From Peribacillus muralis (GTDB lineage Bacteria > Bacillota > Bacilli > Bacillales > DSM-1321), in contig NZ_LMBV01000005.1 in the NCBI RefSeq assembly GCF_001439925.1, positions 1 through 64,000 of the forward strand: a stretch of 64,000 bases of DNA, read 5' to 3'. A program made the translations under genes and the position numbers. The notes beneath the pieces were generated by a model, which was not told the origin of the DNA, did not search any database, and was given only the letters and a program-made list of their open reading frames with translations. Shown piece after piece: positions 16,175-24,642 of the stretch. Position 1 is the stretch's first letter. Each line of letters opens with the position of its first letter.

Positions 16175-16597
16175 ATGGAAATTAAAATCAAAAGAAAAAG
16201 TAAATTATTTAAAATCACCGCGACTTGTGCTTTCGCTGCAGCTGTATTATGTACAGTTCCGAATTCATCGTTTGCCGCAGAGGGTGGTTGGACTGAAGGG
16301 AAAGGCAGTTGGATTTCAACGAATTCCCAACAAGTTTCAACGTATGCAGCAGCGTCTAAGCCGCAAAGTCACAAAGCTACAATTGAGACGCAAACTAAAA
16401 GTACATACGTAGCTAAGCGTGTTGTCGCACGTACGTCCTGGAAAGGCGTTCATCATTATTCAAGAGCAAGATTTGAGGGAATGTTTGGGGTTCAAGGAGA
16501 TAGTTATAGAGTATACGGCACAGGTTCAACTGTAGCTTATAGTAAGTATATTGATCCAGTCGGAGCAGTTGCGAAGACTTACTGGGGCAAAAAATAG
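16175..16597 (+). CDS. Lactococcin-972-like secreted bacteriocin precursor
   Basis: Secreted peptide of 140 residues. Residues 1-35 form a Sec signal (KIKRKSKLFK, hydrophobic core, SSFA-A cleavage). The mature N-terminus EGGWTEGKGSW resembles that of lactococcin 972 (EGTWQHGYG), and the family's SHxAT and Trp-centred features appear (QSHKATIE, RTSWKGVHHY). At about 105 mature residues it is longer than lactococcin 972. The three genes downstream, two membrane proteins and an ABC ATPase, match the immunity/export set that accompanies this family. Lactococcin 972 acts by blocking cell-wall synthesis through lipid II; the same action here is inference. The call rests as much on context as on sequence. 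Confidence 0.65.
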   Translation: MEIKIKRKSKLFKITATCAFAAAVLCTVPNSSFAAEGGWTEGKGSWISTNSQQVSTYAAASKPQSHKATIETQTKSTYVAKRVVARTSWKGVHHYSRARFEGMFGVQGDSYRVYGTGSTVAYSKYIDPVGAVAKTYWGKK

Positions 16598-16641
16598 ATA
16601 AAGATTAGGAGATGGTCTTTTGACCATTTCCTATCTTTATC
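16597..16641 (+). terminator. Attenuating hairpin after the bacteriocin gene
   Basis: GATAAAGAT...GGTC pairs with GACC...ATCTTTATC across a four-base loop, almost 20 bp of stem. It overlaps the bacteriocin stop codon. There is no long T tract, so partial termination or mRNA stabilisation that makes more bacteriocin than immunity protein is likely. Confidence 0.6.
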
Positions 16642-16655
16642 CTATGTTATAAATT

Positions 16656-17603
16656 ATGAAAAAATATCATTTTTTCACTCCCGAGTATATGATTTATCTT
16701 CTTCTTTTACATTTGTGCTGTATGGCTATTGGTTACTTCTTATCTTATATCGATAAAGTCAATATGGTTAACAATGGTTATGTTAATAGCAATTCCATAT
16801 CGTTTACAACGCAAAAGCCGCTATTTCCTATTGTAGTAGATCAAGATAATTATTTGTTATATCAATCACATCCTGAATCTCCTAATCTTAAACATGTTGT
16901 ATTGAGTGGAAACGTTCTTCTCCCTCCTATACATTACTCTGAGAAATATGATGTATTCTCTACTAACAAGAAGGTAGCGATTATTGGAGAAGATGTGTCA
17001 AAGACAAATGTGCCAAATGATTATCAGGTTATTGGAATCTTTGCTTATTCAAATTCCTACAAACTAAACCATGATATTTGGCTAATATCCAATGTAAATC
17101 ATATGAATACGAAAAACGGCGGATTTTTTACGTTCAGCAGTCCCGAAAAGGATGTTGATAAAATTTTAAAAAAGAATGTAACGATAAGTTCCATTCAAGA
17201 AATAAATCTTGATGATTACGGTACATATTCTGTAAGTTCAAATAAAACGGTCATCTTTTCGTTAAAAATAGGGCTGATCTTTCTAACTGTTATTTTTATT
17301 TTTGTTGGTTCCAATTGGGTGATAAAAGATCAATCTATTTTCAGGGTCCTGTATTTATCAGGTAAAGATATTTTTTCTGTGTTTTTTACTGTTTTACAAT
17401 ATAAATTAGCGCCATACATTTTTTTAACAGCAGTATTTGTTACTTTAGATTATTTATTTAACAAATATTTTCATGTCTTTTGGTCTGATTTGTGGTTAAT
17501 TTCTATAAGGTACCTCTTAATTGGCTGTATTCTCTACTTAATTGGTTTTAGCTTGATTATTATCATTTACTCTACACAAAGAAAAGGTGGAAACAGGTTT
17601 TGA
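16656..17603 (+). CDS. Bacteriocin-associated membrane protein, subunit 1
   Basis: Membrane protein of 315 residues. It has one helix at about 12-30, a large extracellular domain (30-205), then three helices near 208-225, 245-265 and 288-308. This is the FtsX/MacB-like plan of an ABC permease half. It lies between a lactococcin-972-like peptide and a second protein of the same plan, whose TTG start overlaps its TGA stop (TTGA). In streptococci and lactococci the corresponding immunity/export protein is, as I recall, a single chain of about 700 residues with seven helices. The two chains here total 744, so this looks like a split version. Very AT-rich. No clear ribosome site before the ATG at 16656. 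Confidence 0.7.
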   Translation: MKKYHFFTPEYMIYLLLLHLCCMAIGYFLSYIDKVNMVNNGYVNSNSISFTTQKPLFPIVVDQDNYLLYQSHPESPNLKHVVLSGNVLLPPIHYSEKYDVFSTNKKVAIIGEDVSKTNVPNDYQVIGIFAYSNSYKLNHDIWLISNVNHMNTKNGGFFTFSSPEKDVDKILKKNVTISSIQEINLDDYGTYSVSSNKTVIFSLKIGLIFLTVIFIFVGSNWVIKDQSIFRVLYLSGKDIFSVFFTVLQYKLAPYIFLTAVFVTLDYLFNKYFHVFWSDLWLISIRYLLIGCILYLIGFSLIIIIYSTQRKGGNRF

Positions 17604-18889
17604 CTCTGTTTTGGATATTATTTAAACAAAATCGATTTTTAAATGTATTAATACTGCTGATCGCTATCTTGTTTTTTTTCTTAGTTTTAATTTTAGTCGT
17701 AAATATGAATCAGGCTAGCATTGAAACACGGACTGTTTCAAACTTTGAAGGCAAGAATGTCTATCAGCTATCTGATGATTTAGTTAATGATAAAGAAATT
17801 AGCTTTTTTTCTAGTGGCGAGGGTTATGACACCTTAAGTAAGTTCAACAATAAACTATCAACTTCTTCAAAGTTTATTACCTACACAGCTAACTGGCAGC
17901 CAATCGAATTGGCGGATTTTAAGGGAGATCGTTCCTTTGATCCTAATTATCAGTATGGAGATGAACCGAACCCCACTATCAAGCTAAATGGCCATGTTTA
18001 TACGAGAGTTCTCTCATTACAGATTAATGATTCTGTATTCGATATGAACGCCCTGCAAGTAACGAAAGGAAGAAAGTTCACCAAGAAAGAGTACATATAT
18101 AATAGCAATACGAATGAAATTCCTGTCATACTAGGGAATGATTATTCCCGTATGTATAAGCTCGGTGATAATCTGAATATTTTAGTTTATGGAAAAGAAT
18201 TTAAAGGTCAAATCATAGGTTTCTTTGGACCATCACAAAAAATAATGACCGCAAACGAGCCAGAAGTAATGTTAGACAAATATATTATATTGCCAGCGTT
18301 AACTTTCAAAACAAAGGTTTCGAATTATTTACCGAAAGATCCTGATGCGCAAGTGTTCTTTAGTGCTACATTATATGCTACAGCCAATAGTCTATTAATT
18401 ACAGAAGCTTCACCTCTAGAAATCAGAAAAGATATGGAGCATATCTCCAAATACTCAGGTTTCGAAGATTTTCAAATCATTGGTGCAAATGGTATCGCTA
18501 TCGACACTTTATTCAGTATGACAAAAGCAAATCTTACACTTATTTATCTGGCAATTGCGATCACTTTTTTAATAGCTCTTTGTGCATATACGTTTATTCT
18601 TTATTCGAAAGTGAAGAGGAATATAGATACTTATTCTGTTTTACTTATTAGCGGTGCCAATATGGATTATATAAAAAAATCCATAATAGCAGAATTTTTG
18701 TTGATTAGTACGGTTGGCATCATCGTTCCAGTAATCCCATTTGCATTATTGCTAGGTGGATCATTCTCATTTTTGATTAATTATCTTTTTGTTAGCGTAA
18801 TCTTTTTAATCATCATGTTGATAATCATCCAAATACTCGTTAAAAAAGTATATGCTAAAGTTGATATCGTTCAACAGTTAAAGAGGTGA
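17600..18889 (+). CDS. Bacteriocin-associated membrane protein, subunit 2
   Basis: Membrane protein of 429 residues with the same design as its upstream neighbour: one N-terminal helix (10-35), an extracellular domain of about 260 residues, then three C-terminal helices (about 308-330, 355-380, 388-415) as in MacB/FtsX permeases. It starts at a TTG inside the overlap TTGA, preceded by AAGGTGG, so it is translationally coupled to subunit 1. It is followed after 4 bases by the ABC ATPase. The predicted function is an ABC transporter half that removes the bacteriocin from the membrane (immunity) or helps export it. Confidence 0.72.
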   Translation: MTLFWILFKQNRFLNVLILLIAILFFFLVLILVVNMNQASIETRTVSNFEGKNVYQLSDDLVNDKEISFFSSGEGYDTLSKFNNKLSTSSKFITYTANWQPIELADFKGDRSFDPNYQYGDEPNPTIKLNGHVYTRVLSLQINDSVFDMNALQVTKGRKFTKKEYIYNSNTNEIPVILGNDYSRMYKLGDNLNILVYGKEFKGQIIGFFGPSQKIMTANEPEVMLDKYIILPALTFKTKVSNYLPKDPDAQVFFSATLYATANSLLITEASPLEIRKDMEHISKYSGFEDFQIIGANGIAIDTLFSMTKANLTLIYLAIAITFLIALCAYTFILYSKVKRNIDTYSVLLISGANMDYIKKSIIAEFLLISTVGIIVPVIPFALLLGGSFSFLINYLFVSVIFLIIMLIIIQILVKKVYAKVDIVQQLKR

Positions 18890-18893
18890 GTCA

Positions 18894-19562
18894 ATGTCTA
18901 AAATCATGTTAAGTAACCTATCTAAATCGTATAAAAACAAAGCTATATTCCATAATGTTAATGTATCAGTAGAATCAGGGGAAATGATAGCTATTAAGGG
19001 GAAAAGTGGAGTAGGAAAAAGCACGCTTCTTAATATTATTGCAGGGCTGGAGACAGTTACCTCTGGAACTTATCGATTGGATGACATGGATATGGAAAAA
19101 AAGAATCTATATCAACTAGCTCGAGTAAGAGGAGATCGTATTGGTTATATTTCGCAATTCAGTCCGATGATCTCTAAGTTAACGGTTTACGAAAATATTT
19201 GTATTCCATTCATCTTCGATAAGAAAAACCCAAAATTAGAAGAAGCAAAAATGAAAAAAATTGTGGAGTTAAGTAAATGGTTTGAGGTCTATCATTTATT
19301 AAATGAAAAAATCAAAAAATTATCTGGGGGAGAAGTTCAAAGAGTAGGAATTATTCGTTCAATAATAAGCAATCCTACGTTAATCGTTGCTGATGAACCA
19401 ACGGGTTCGCTGGATGACGAAACAACATCAATCATATTAAAATTCTTCCAAGAGACGAAATCTAATGGAACGACCATTATATTGGCAACACATAGTCAAT
19501 TGGTAGCTGCTCATAGTGATGTTGTTTATAATATGACAAAAGAAGGACTTCATATAGTATAG
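18894..19562 (+). CDS. ABC transporter ATP-binding protein (bacteriocin immunity/export)
   Basis: ATPase of 222 residues, MacB/LolD-like, as in the lactococcin 972-group exporters. Walker A is GKSGVGKST (36-44), the Q-loop is ISQFSP, the signature is LSGGEVQR, Walker B is LIVADEPTGSLDD, and the switch His lies in THSQ. All catalytic residues are intact. The ATG at 18894 follows AAGAGGTGA and comes 4 bases after the membrane subunit's stop, so the two are co-translated. The terminator at 19580-19613 ends the operon. It should drive the two membrane subunits upstream. Confidence 0.92.
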   Translation: MSKIMLSNLSKSYKNKAIFHNVNVSVESGEMIAIKGKSGVGKSTLLNIIAGLETVTSGTYRLDDMDMEKKNLYQLARVRGDRIGYISQFSPMISKLTVYENICIPFIFDKKNPKLEEAKMKKIVELSKWFEVYHLLNEKIKKLSGGEVQRVGIIRSIISNPTLIVADEPTGSLDDETTSIILKFFQETKSNGTTIILATHSQLVAAHSDVVYNMTKEGLHIV

Positions 19563-19579
19563 ATGAATTTATATAAAGT

Positions 19580-19613
19580 AGGTTTCCTGGGCTTCATCCA
19601 GGGAACCTTTTTG
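19580..19613 (+). terminator. Terminator of the bacteriocin operon
   Basis: AGGTTTCCTGG pairs with CCAGGGAACCT, followed by TTTT. Confidence 0.85.
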
Positions 19614-19830
19614 AGATGCTGTGAGATTGGGGTTTTCAAGACGGATTAGTGGACCTAGCTCACAGGGCTAAACTCTCTTATAGAATAATCAGGTGCGTTA
19701 GCTGAAGGTCGAAGCTGTTCTTGCTCACTAGCACCCTAGATGTTAGCAAATGGCTCGGCTCAGCGGTACAACCTTGTAAGGCCCGCGGATACAACCGACC
19801 TTTAATTATCATTACAAATCAAATCGTTTG
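19614..19830. other. Orphan, base-composition-shifted segment
   Basis: Between the bacteriocin operon and the next gene lies a 200-base block clearly richer in G and C than its AT-rich flanks. It contains paired elements (GGTGCGTTAG with CTAGCACC, 19692-19728) and no open frame of note on either strand. It could be a remnant of an insertion sequence or a structured RNA. From 19831 to 20076 the DNA is AT-rich, with no recognised feature. Confidence 0.35.
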
Positions 19831-20076
19831 GCAGCGATCTGATGTTTTATTGTTTGTATGATAATAATAACATGAAAAGAACAAATGTTCTAGTATTTAA
19901 ATGTAAAAAATTACACTTTTTTGAATAAATAGAGAGGTGGTTCCGTTTTGAGATAAAGTGTTTTCAAGCTGTACAAGAATGAAGTGTTATAATTATCTGA
20001 CAATAAAGGTAATCATCATCGGATTAAAGTGTTATCCACGAAACTAGCAGCGGAATTTTTAAAAAGGAGGCGGACT

Positions 20077-20526
20077 ATGACACAGTACATGTATATAGCG
20101 TCACCAATGAGATTGCCAAATGGTTCATTCGGGTCGAAACCCTTGTCTTCGGAACAACCTAATGTCTTCATAAACGAATTGGATTTCATCGGTTTATATT
20201 TTGATAATAATTACGATAGCAGATTGAAACGAAAGATTTCATATAGTCCGCACTTCTCATTCGATTACCAAGTAGCCGCCTATTCAAATCACATCCCCTT
20301 AGGACTTGAATATAAGGGAACAGCGGAAGAAGTCAAATGCTTAACAATACTTTATGCTTATTTAAATGAAGCCCTTAATGCTAGTGGTGTAGTAGAGTAC
20401 TTTACTTGTTTGAGTGGCAAAGAGCATTCTGCACTTTCCAACAAACGAAACATGTGCTGGGTGGATATTAAAGACCCTTATGATCTAGTCTTAGAAGATC
20501 TTGAGTTTTGGGTCATAACCTTGTAA
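20077..20526 (+). CDS. Hypothetical soluble protein (149 aa)
   Basis: Unrecognised protein without signal or membrane helices. It is rich in aromatic residues (TQYMYIASPMRLPNGSFG... HFSFDYQVAAYSNH) and looks like a compact alpha/beta domain. The ATG at 20077 follows AAAAAGGAGG. A GTG at 20029 is in frame but has no ribosome site. It stands alone between the bacteriocin operon and a membrane protein on the other strand. No function is proposed. Confidence 0.65.
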   Translation: MTQYMYIASPMRLPNGSFGSKPLSSEQPNVFINELDFIGLYFDNNYDSRLKRKISYSPHFSFDYQVAAYSNHIPLGLEYKGTAEEVKCLTILYAYLNEALNASGVVEYFTCLSGKEHSALSNKRNMCWVDIKDPYDLVLEDLEFWVITL

Positions 20527-20583
20527 AGTTAAAAACTTGATAATGGCGCTACTTTACTTCCTAATGTCAAGCTGCATGAAGTT

Positions 20584-21096
20584 TTACGTTAAGTGAGGTT
20601 TAGTGATTTCATCCAGTGCAAAAAAGAGTATGGCACAAATAATCGCCGGTATAAACAAGCCTGGCATAATAAAGTATGTAATCAGTCCAAAACCAATATG
20701 AATGAATCCAGATAACCAGATGCGAATCGCGAAAAATCTTATTGAGATAAGTTCAGCCAAAAGTGAGGCTGGTAAGCCGTATATGAAATTTCCCATCACG
20801 CTATAAAAAAGCACAACAATCATAGAGGATAGGGTATCACCGGTTAACGTAGATGAAGGTTCATCAAAAGCCGAGAGTAGCAATAGTCCGATTGTAAAGC
20901 TCAATGAGGAGTATAATGCCACTTTAATTTTTCTGAATTTGTCTTTGAACAGAAGCTTCCTTATCGCAGGAAAGTAAAGCGCTATCGTTAAAACGGCAAG
21001 TAAGGCCTTGATCATTATCGGTGTAGTGGAAACAAGTACGATTAGCAACAACATCAGCATGGAGAAAACAAGCATATAAGAATTTCCTTTTATCAT
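20584..21096 (-). CDS. Hypothetical multi-pass membrane protein (170 aa)
   Basis: Unrecognised integral membrane protein with five or six hydrophobic helices (about 5-25, 28-45, 57-75, 92-112, 125-140, 147-165) and a short acidic tail (ALDEITKPHLT). The ATG at 21096 is selected because GAGG lies 6 bases before it; the frame is open to an ATG at 21123 without such a site. Encoded alone. The strongly hydrophobic, small loops give no clue to function. Confidence 0.65.
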   Translation of the reverse strand: MIKGNSYMLVFSMLMLLLIVLVSTTPIMIKALLAVLTIALYFPAIRKLLFKDKFRKIKVALYSSLSFTIGLLLLSAFDEPSSTLTGDTLSSMIVVLFYSVMGNFIYGLPASLLAELISIRFFAIRIWLSGFIHIGFGLITYFIMPGLFIPAIICAILFFALDEITKPHLT

Positions 21097-21315
21097 ACAT
21101 ACCTCGAGCCTTTTTAGCTTCATTCTACAATATGACGACGTTGATTGGAATGAGATACATGTTAATCATTTGCTTCCAGCATAGAATGTAAACCGGATTA
21201 TGAGTGTGGTTCATAAAAAGTTTCTAATGATTATTGTGTCATTATCCTAATTACAACATAAAGTGAAGTAACCCATTTAATTATTCCCTCTAAAACAAAT
21301 AAGGAGATGTTTCTT

Positions 21316-21504
21316 TTGTCAAATTGTGGTCATGAATCAAATTGTGGTTGTGATAATGGTGTTGGTGGATTTGGTGGCGGTTTCGCTTTTATAGTCGTTT
21401 TGTTTATTCTTTTAATCATTGTTGGAGCGGCTTGTTTCGGCGGTGACGGAGGTGGTCATGGCGGAGGTCATGGCGGCAATCAAGGATATGGCGGTTACTG
21501 CTAA
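21316..21504 (+). CDS. YjcZ-family tiny glycine-rich membrane protein
   Basis: A 62-residue protein with the hallmark core of Bacillus YjcZ-type tiny membrane proteins, GFGGGFAFIVVLFILLIIVG. It carries a Cys/Gly-rich head and a tail of GGHGGGHGG repeats ending in YGGYC. Members are linked to sporulation; the role is unknown. The likely start is the TTG at 21316, nine bases after AAGGAG; an ATG at 21307 overlaps the ribosome site. A strong terminator follows immediately. The histidines in the Gly-rich tail may bind metal, but that is only a possibility. Confidence 0.85.
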   Translation: MSNCGHESNCGCDNGVGGFGGGFAFIVVLFILLIIVGAACFGGDGGGHGGGHGGNQGYGGYC

Positions 21505-21513
21505 ACATTATAA

Positions 21514-21547
21514 AAAAGCCGACCTTTAAAATGGTCGGCTTCTTTTA
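21514..21547 (+). terminator. Terminator after the YjcZ-like gene
   Basis: AAGCCGACC pairs with GGTCGGCTT, then CTTTT. Confidence 0.85.
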
Positions 21548-21567
21548 TGCTTCATTTTATAGCTTAT

Positions 21568-22410
21568 TTATCGTGAAGTGAGCTTTATGACTGAATCAAT
21601 AATTTCAGCCCAGTCTTCACGATGAATTTCATGCCCTGATCCATTAAGAGTCACTAATTCAGCATGAGGGATCGCTTTCGCAAGAGCAAGTCCATGCTCG
21701 TATGGCAGAGCTGGATCTTCTGTGCCATGAATGATGAGGACAGGTACGGAGATCTCACCCATTCTGTCATAATATTCGTCCCCGCCAGCAAGCATGGCAT
21801 GATTGAATCTGCTACGTAGCTGTATGGCGCGGTTCGCCTCTCTTTTTGCCAGTTTATACATTCTTTCCTGCTCATAAGGTTTGGTACCGGCTAACGTTTT
21901 CCATCCATCCGCAAGAAATGCGATGACCGCATCCCGATTTGACCAATCTATGGAAGCGCTCTTTGCATGATGATCCAATATGCTTTGGTCCATTGGAGGC
22001 AGTTTTTCCATGACAGTCCCGAACACACTGGATGCAATTAGCGTAAGCGTAGTTACGCGTTCCGGATATCTTAAGGCAAGAATCTGGCCGATCATACCAC
22101 CTAGGGACATGCCAACGATAGAAGCATGCTGTATGGAATAAGCGTCCAGGACACCCACGGCATCGTCAGCCAAATCCGTTATTGTATAGTTGGAGGTACC
22201 GGGTTCATAAACGGTGGACCGTCCGAGATCCCGATGATCGTAGCGAATGACAAACCTCCCCGAATCAGCGAGACGGAGACAGAAGTCCTCATCCCACCAG
22301 TCTAATGACGACATCGCTCCCATGATCAATAAAACAGCAGGGTCCTTACGGTTTCCAAAACTTTCTGTACATATATCCACTTTATTTATTTTCAGCATCT
22401 GTTCACCCAT
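21568..22410 (-). CDS. Alpha/beta-fold hydrolase
   Basis: Serine hydrolase of 280 residues, alpha/beta fold. The nucleophile elbow is GMSLGG (Ser near 100), the oxyanion region LIMGAMSS, the acid Asp in HGTEDPALP and the His in GSGHEIH; all three catalytic residues are present. The pattern YDHRDLGRST resembles the hydrolases annotated near aclacinomycin methylesterase, but the substrate cannot be told. The ATG at 22410 follows CGGAGG. The gene is downstream of the second 3-hydroxybutyrate dehydrogenase on the same strand, but a terminator lies between, so it is probably independent. Confidence 0.9.
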   Translation of the reverse strand: MGEQMLKINKVDICTESFGNRKDPAVLLIMGAMSSLDWWDEDFCLRLADSGRFVIRYDHRDLGRSTVYEPGTSNYTITDLADDAVGVLDAYSIQHASIVGMSLGGMIGQILALRYPERVTTLTLIASSVFGTVMEKLPPMDQSILDHHAKSASIDWSNRDAVIAFLADGWKTLAGTKPYEQERMYKLAKREANRAIQLRSRFNHAMLAGGDEYYDRMGEISVPVLIIHGTEDPALPYEHGLALAKAIPHAELVTLNGSGHEIHREDWAEIIDSVIKLTSR

Positions 22411-22640
22411 GTTTTTAACCTCCGTATTAAATATTATCTAATGGTCGTTACCATGGCGCAGATCAATAAATACGTTCCGGAGCATGATTGGCCTGCGCTT
22501 TTCATTATCGCAGCCTAACCCACTTAATAATCATAACGAGGCCTCCTTTTACATTTGGAAAATGGGAAGTATCCCTATAATACTGTAACATGTGCGGATT
22601 TTTTGCACCACCAAAATTTACCACATTTACACAAAAACAG

Positions 22641-22677
22641 AAAAACCCGAATAAAGAGCAGCTTCATTCGGGTTTTT
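22641..22677 (-). terminator. Terminator after bdhA copy 2
   Basis: AAAACCCGAAT pairs with ATTCGGGTTTT on the minus strand, immediately after the dehydrogenase stop, and is followed by T-rich sequence. Confidence 0.85.
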
Positions 22678-22681
22678 CCTA

Positions 22682-23458
22682 TTATTGAGCTGTATATCCG
22701 CCATCCAGCACAACTGCCTGGCCTGTGATGCCCCGTGCTTTGTCGCTTGCGAGGAAAATGGCGTAGTCGGCAATTTCACTTACATCGAGCAAGCGGTTTT
22801 GTGGAACGAGTGGATAGATGACTTCTTCCAAAACATTTTCCAGTGGTACTTGTCTTGTTTTCGCCAAATCCTCCAGTTGACCGCGGACGAGAGGAGTGTC
22901 GACGTATCCTGGACAAAGGGCATTGACGGTAATGCCAAAAGAGGCGCTTTCCAAGGCAGCGACCTTTGTTAATCCGATGACACCGTGTTTGGCACTATTG
23001 TAGGCCGCTTTGTTGGCAAATCCAATTAGACCGTTAATGGAAGAGATGTTGATGATCCTGCCGAAGCCTTGTTCTTTCATGATGGGCAGAACGTTTTTGA
23101 TCGCGACGAATGGTGCGGTCAGCATGATTTTGATCATCAGCTCGAATTTTTTGGTTGGAAACTCTTCTATAGGAGCAACATGCTGAAGGCCGGCGTTGTT
23201 AATGAAAATATCAATTCGTCCATATTTGTCCTTAGCTTGTTGGATCAGCTGGATAATGTCGTCTTCACTTGTTACGTCCGCTTTTAAGCCGATAACGTCC
23301 AAGCCTTTGTTCCTTAAATTTAACGCCGCTGATTCAACTGTGTTTGCATCAAGATCGGACAAAACGACCTTTGCGCCATTTTCAGCAAAAATCTTTCCAA
23401 TTTCAAAGCCAATTCCTCTAGCAGAGCCAGTAATGATCGCCACTTTATCTTTAACCAT
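22682..23458 (-). CDS. bdhA: 3-hydroxybutyrate dehydrogenase (SDR), copy 2
   Basis: Second short-chain 3-hydroxybutyrate dehydrogenase, 258 residues, co-linear with the copy at 9780-10556. It has GSARGIG, NNAGLQHVAPIEEFP, catalytic Ser, Tyr and Lys (YNSAK), and GYVDTPLVRGQ. The real start is the ATG at 23458 with GGAGG 8 bases upstream; the TTG at 23473 lies in that site. It is divergent from the 3-hydroxybutyryl-CoA dehydrogenase-thiolase operon, while copy 1 is coupled to a permease, so the two copies are under different control. It oxidises (R)-3-hydroxybutyrate to acetoacetate. Confidence 0.93.
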   Translation of the reverse strand: MVKDKVAIITGSARGIGFEIGKIFAENGAKVVLSDLDANTVESAALNLRNKGLDVIGLKADVTSEDDIIQLIQQAKDKYGRIDIFINNAGLQHVAPIEEFPTKKFELMIKIMLTAPFVAIKNVLPIMKEQGFGRIINISSINGLIGFANKAAYNSAKHGVIGLTKVAALESASFGITVNALCPGYVDTPLVRGQLEDLAKTRQVPLENVLEEVIYPLVPQNRLLDVSEIADYAIFLASDKARGITGQAVVLDGGYTAQ

Positions 23459-23635
23459 CTTACATTCCTCCAATAAAAATGTAATGGTCCAGATCTGTCA
23501 TTTTATATCGGGAAAAGGGAAAATTTCTCAAAGTAAGTAATAAAAAGGGAAGGTGAAAAAATATGGTTTAGGTTAATGAGTAAGAGTCTATCATGATTTT
23601 CAAGATAACAAAAGAGTTTTTATTTCCTCTTATCG

Positions 23636-23653
23636 TTGGCATGGATATTGCAT
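23636..23653 (+). promoter_or_regulatory. Sigma-54 promoter for the hbd-thiolase operon
   Basis: TTGGCATGGATATTGCAT has the invariant GG and GC exactly 12 bases apart (TGGCA-N6-TTGC), 45 bases upstream of the dehydrogenase start. The sigma-54-dependent activator encoded as the third gene of the same operon could drive it. Confidence 0.8.
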
Positions 23654-23697
23654 GAATAAAAGGTGAATGCAGGCAATTAAACGGAAGGGGGATTTAT

Positions 23698-24642
23698 ATG
23701 ATTAAGAAAATAGCGATTATCGGTTCGGGTGTAATGGGGAGCGGGATCGCCCAGTCTTTTGCAGTTAGCGGGTATTTCGTCACCATTAACGATATTAAGG
23801 AAGAGCTGCTATACCATGCCCAAAAACGAATTTCCGAGAATCTAGCACTGCTCATCGAGGAAGGGGCTTTGACTGAGCAGGAAATGCTAGGCGCTTTAGC
23901 TCATATTACATATAGCGTAGATTTGGAAGCGGCCGTTAGCGATGCCGATTTTATCATTGAGGCGATTCCCGAAGTCATTGAGTTGAAGGTGCATCTATAT
24001 GAGCAACTTGAGAAAATCATCAAACCGGATGTTATTGTTGCTTCCAATACATCGACCTTTCCGATTTCACAATTGATGGAGAAGGCCTCGTTTGCGGACC
24101 GGATGGTCATTACGCATTTCTTCAATCCTGGTCATTTGGTTCCATTGGTTGAAGTCGTGAAGCATGACGAAACAAAGCCGGAAGTTGTTCAGACAACACT
24201 CGATTTGATGCGTAAAATCGGCAAGTCTCCAATTCTCTTGAAAAAAGAAATAGCAGGCTTCATTGCCAATCGCCTTCAGACTGCCTTGATGCGAGAAGCC
24301 TTTTATCTACTGAAAGCGGGCGTTGCCGATGCAAAGGATATCGATACAGCGATAACGGCTGGACCAGGCTTTCGCTGGGCATTTACCGGACCGATCGAGA
24401 TTGCTGATTTTGGCGGACTGGATACATGGCAGCGTGTTTTTGATAATGTCGCACCAGAGTTGGATCAAAGTAAGGAAGCACCTGTATTGATTCGTGATTT
24501 GGTGGCTGAGGGAAAACTTGGCACAAAGTCGGGGGAAGGCATTTTTACGTATGAGGAATCAACGGCTTCTCAAAAACTCGATGAGCGGGACCGTCATTTC
24601 ATTAAACTGGGAAAATTAAAAAGGGTGAAGGAGGAAGTATGA
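23698..24642 (+). CDS. hbd: 3-hydroxyacyl-CoA (3-hydroxybutyryl-CoA) dehydrogenase
   Basis: NAD-dependent dehydrogenase of 314 residues that converts 3-hydroxybutyryl-CoA into acetoacetyl-CoA. The N-terminal Rossmann motif is [11 protein letters not shown] (about 9-19), followed by the catalytic region SNTSTFPIS and [15 protein letters not shown], whose His is catalytic, and by the C-terminal helical domain beginning [10 protein letters not shown]. First gene behind a sigma-54 promoter. Its TGA stop overlaps the thiolase start, giving translational coupling. With thiolase and the CoA-transferase further along, it belongs to short-chain acid or ketone-body breakdown. Confidence 0.93.
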   Translation: MIKKIAIIGSGVMGSGIAQSFAVSGYFVTINDIKEELLYHAQKRISENLALLIEEGALTEQEMLGALAHITYSVDLEAAVSDADFIIEAIPEVIELKVHLYEQLEKIIKPDVIVASNTSTFPISQLMEKASFADRMVITHFFNPGHLVPLVEVVKHDETKPEVVQTTLDLMRKIGKSPILLKKEIAGFIANRLQTALMREAFYLLKAGVADAKDIDTAITAGPGFRWAFTGPIEIADFGGLDTWQRVFDNVAPELDQSKEAPVLIRDLVAEGKLGTKSGEGIFTYEESTASQKLDERDRHFIKLGKLKRVKEEV

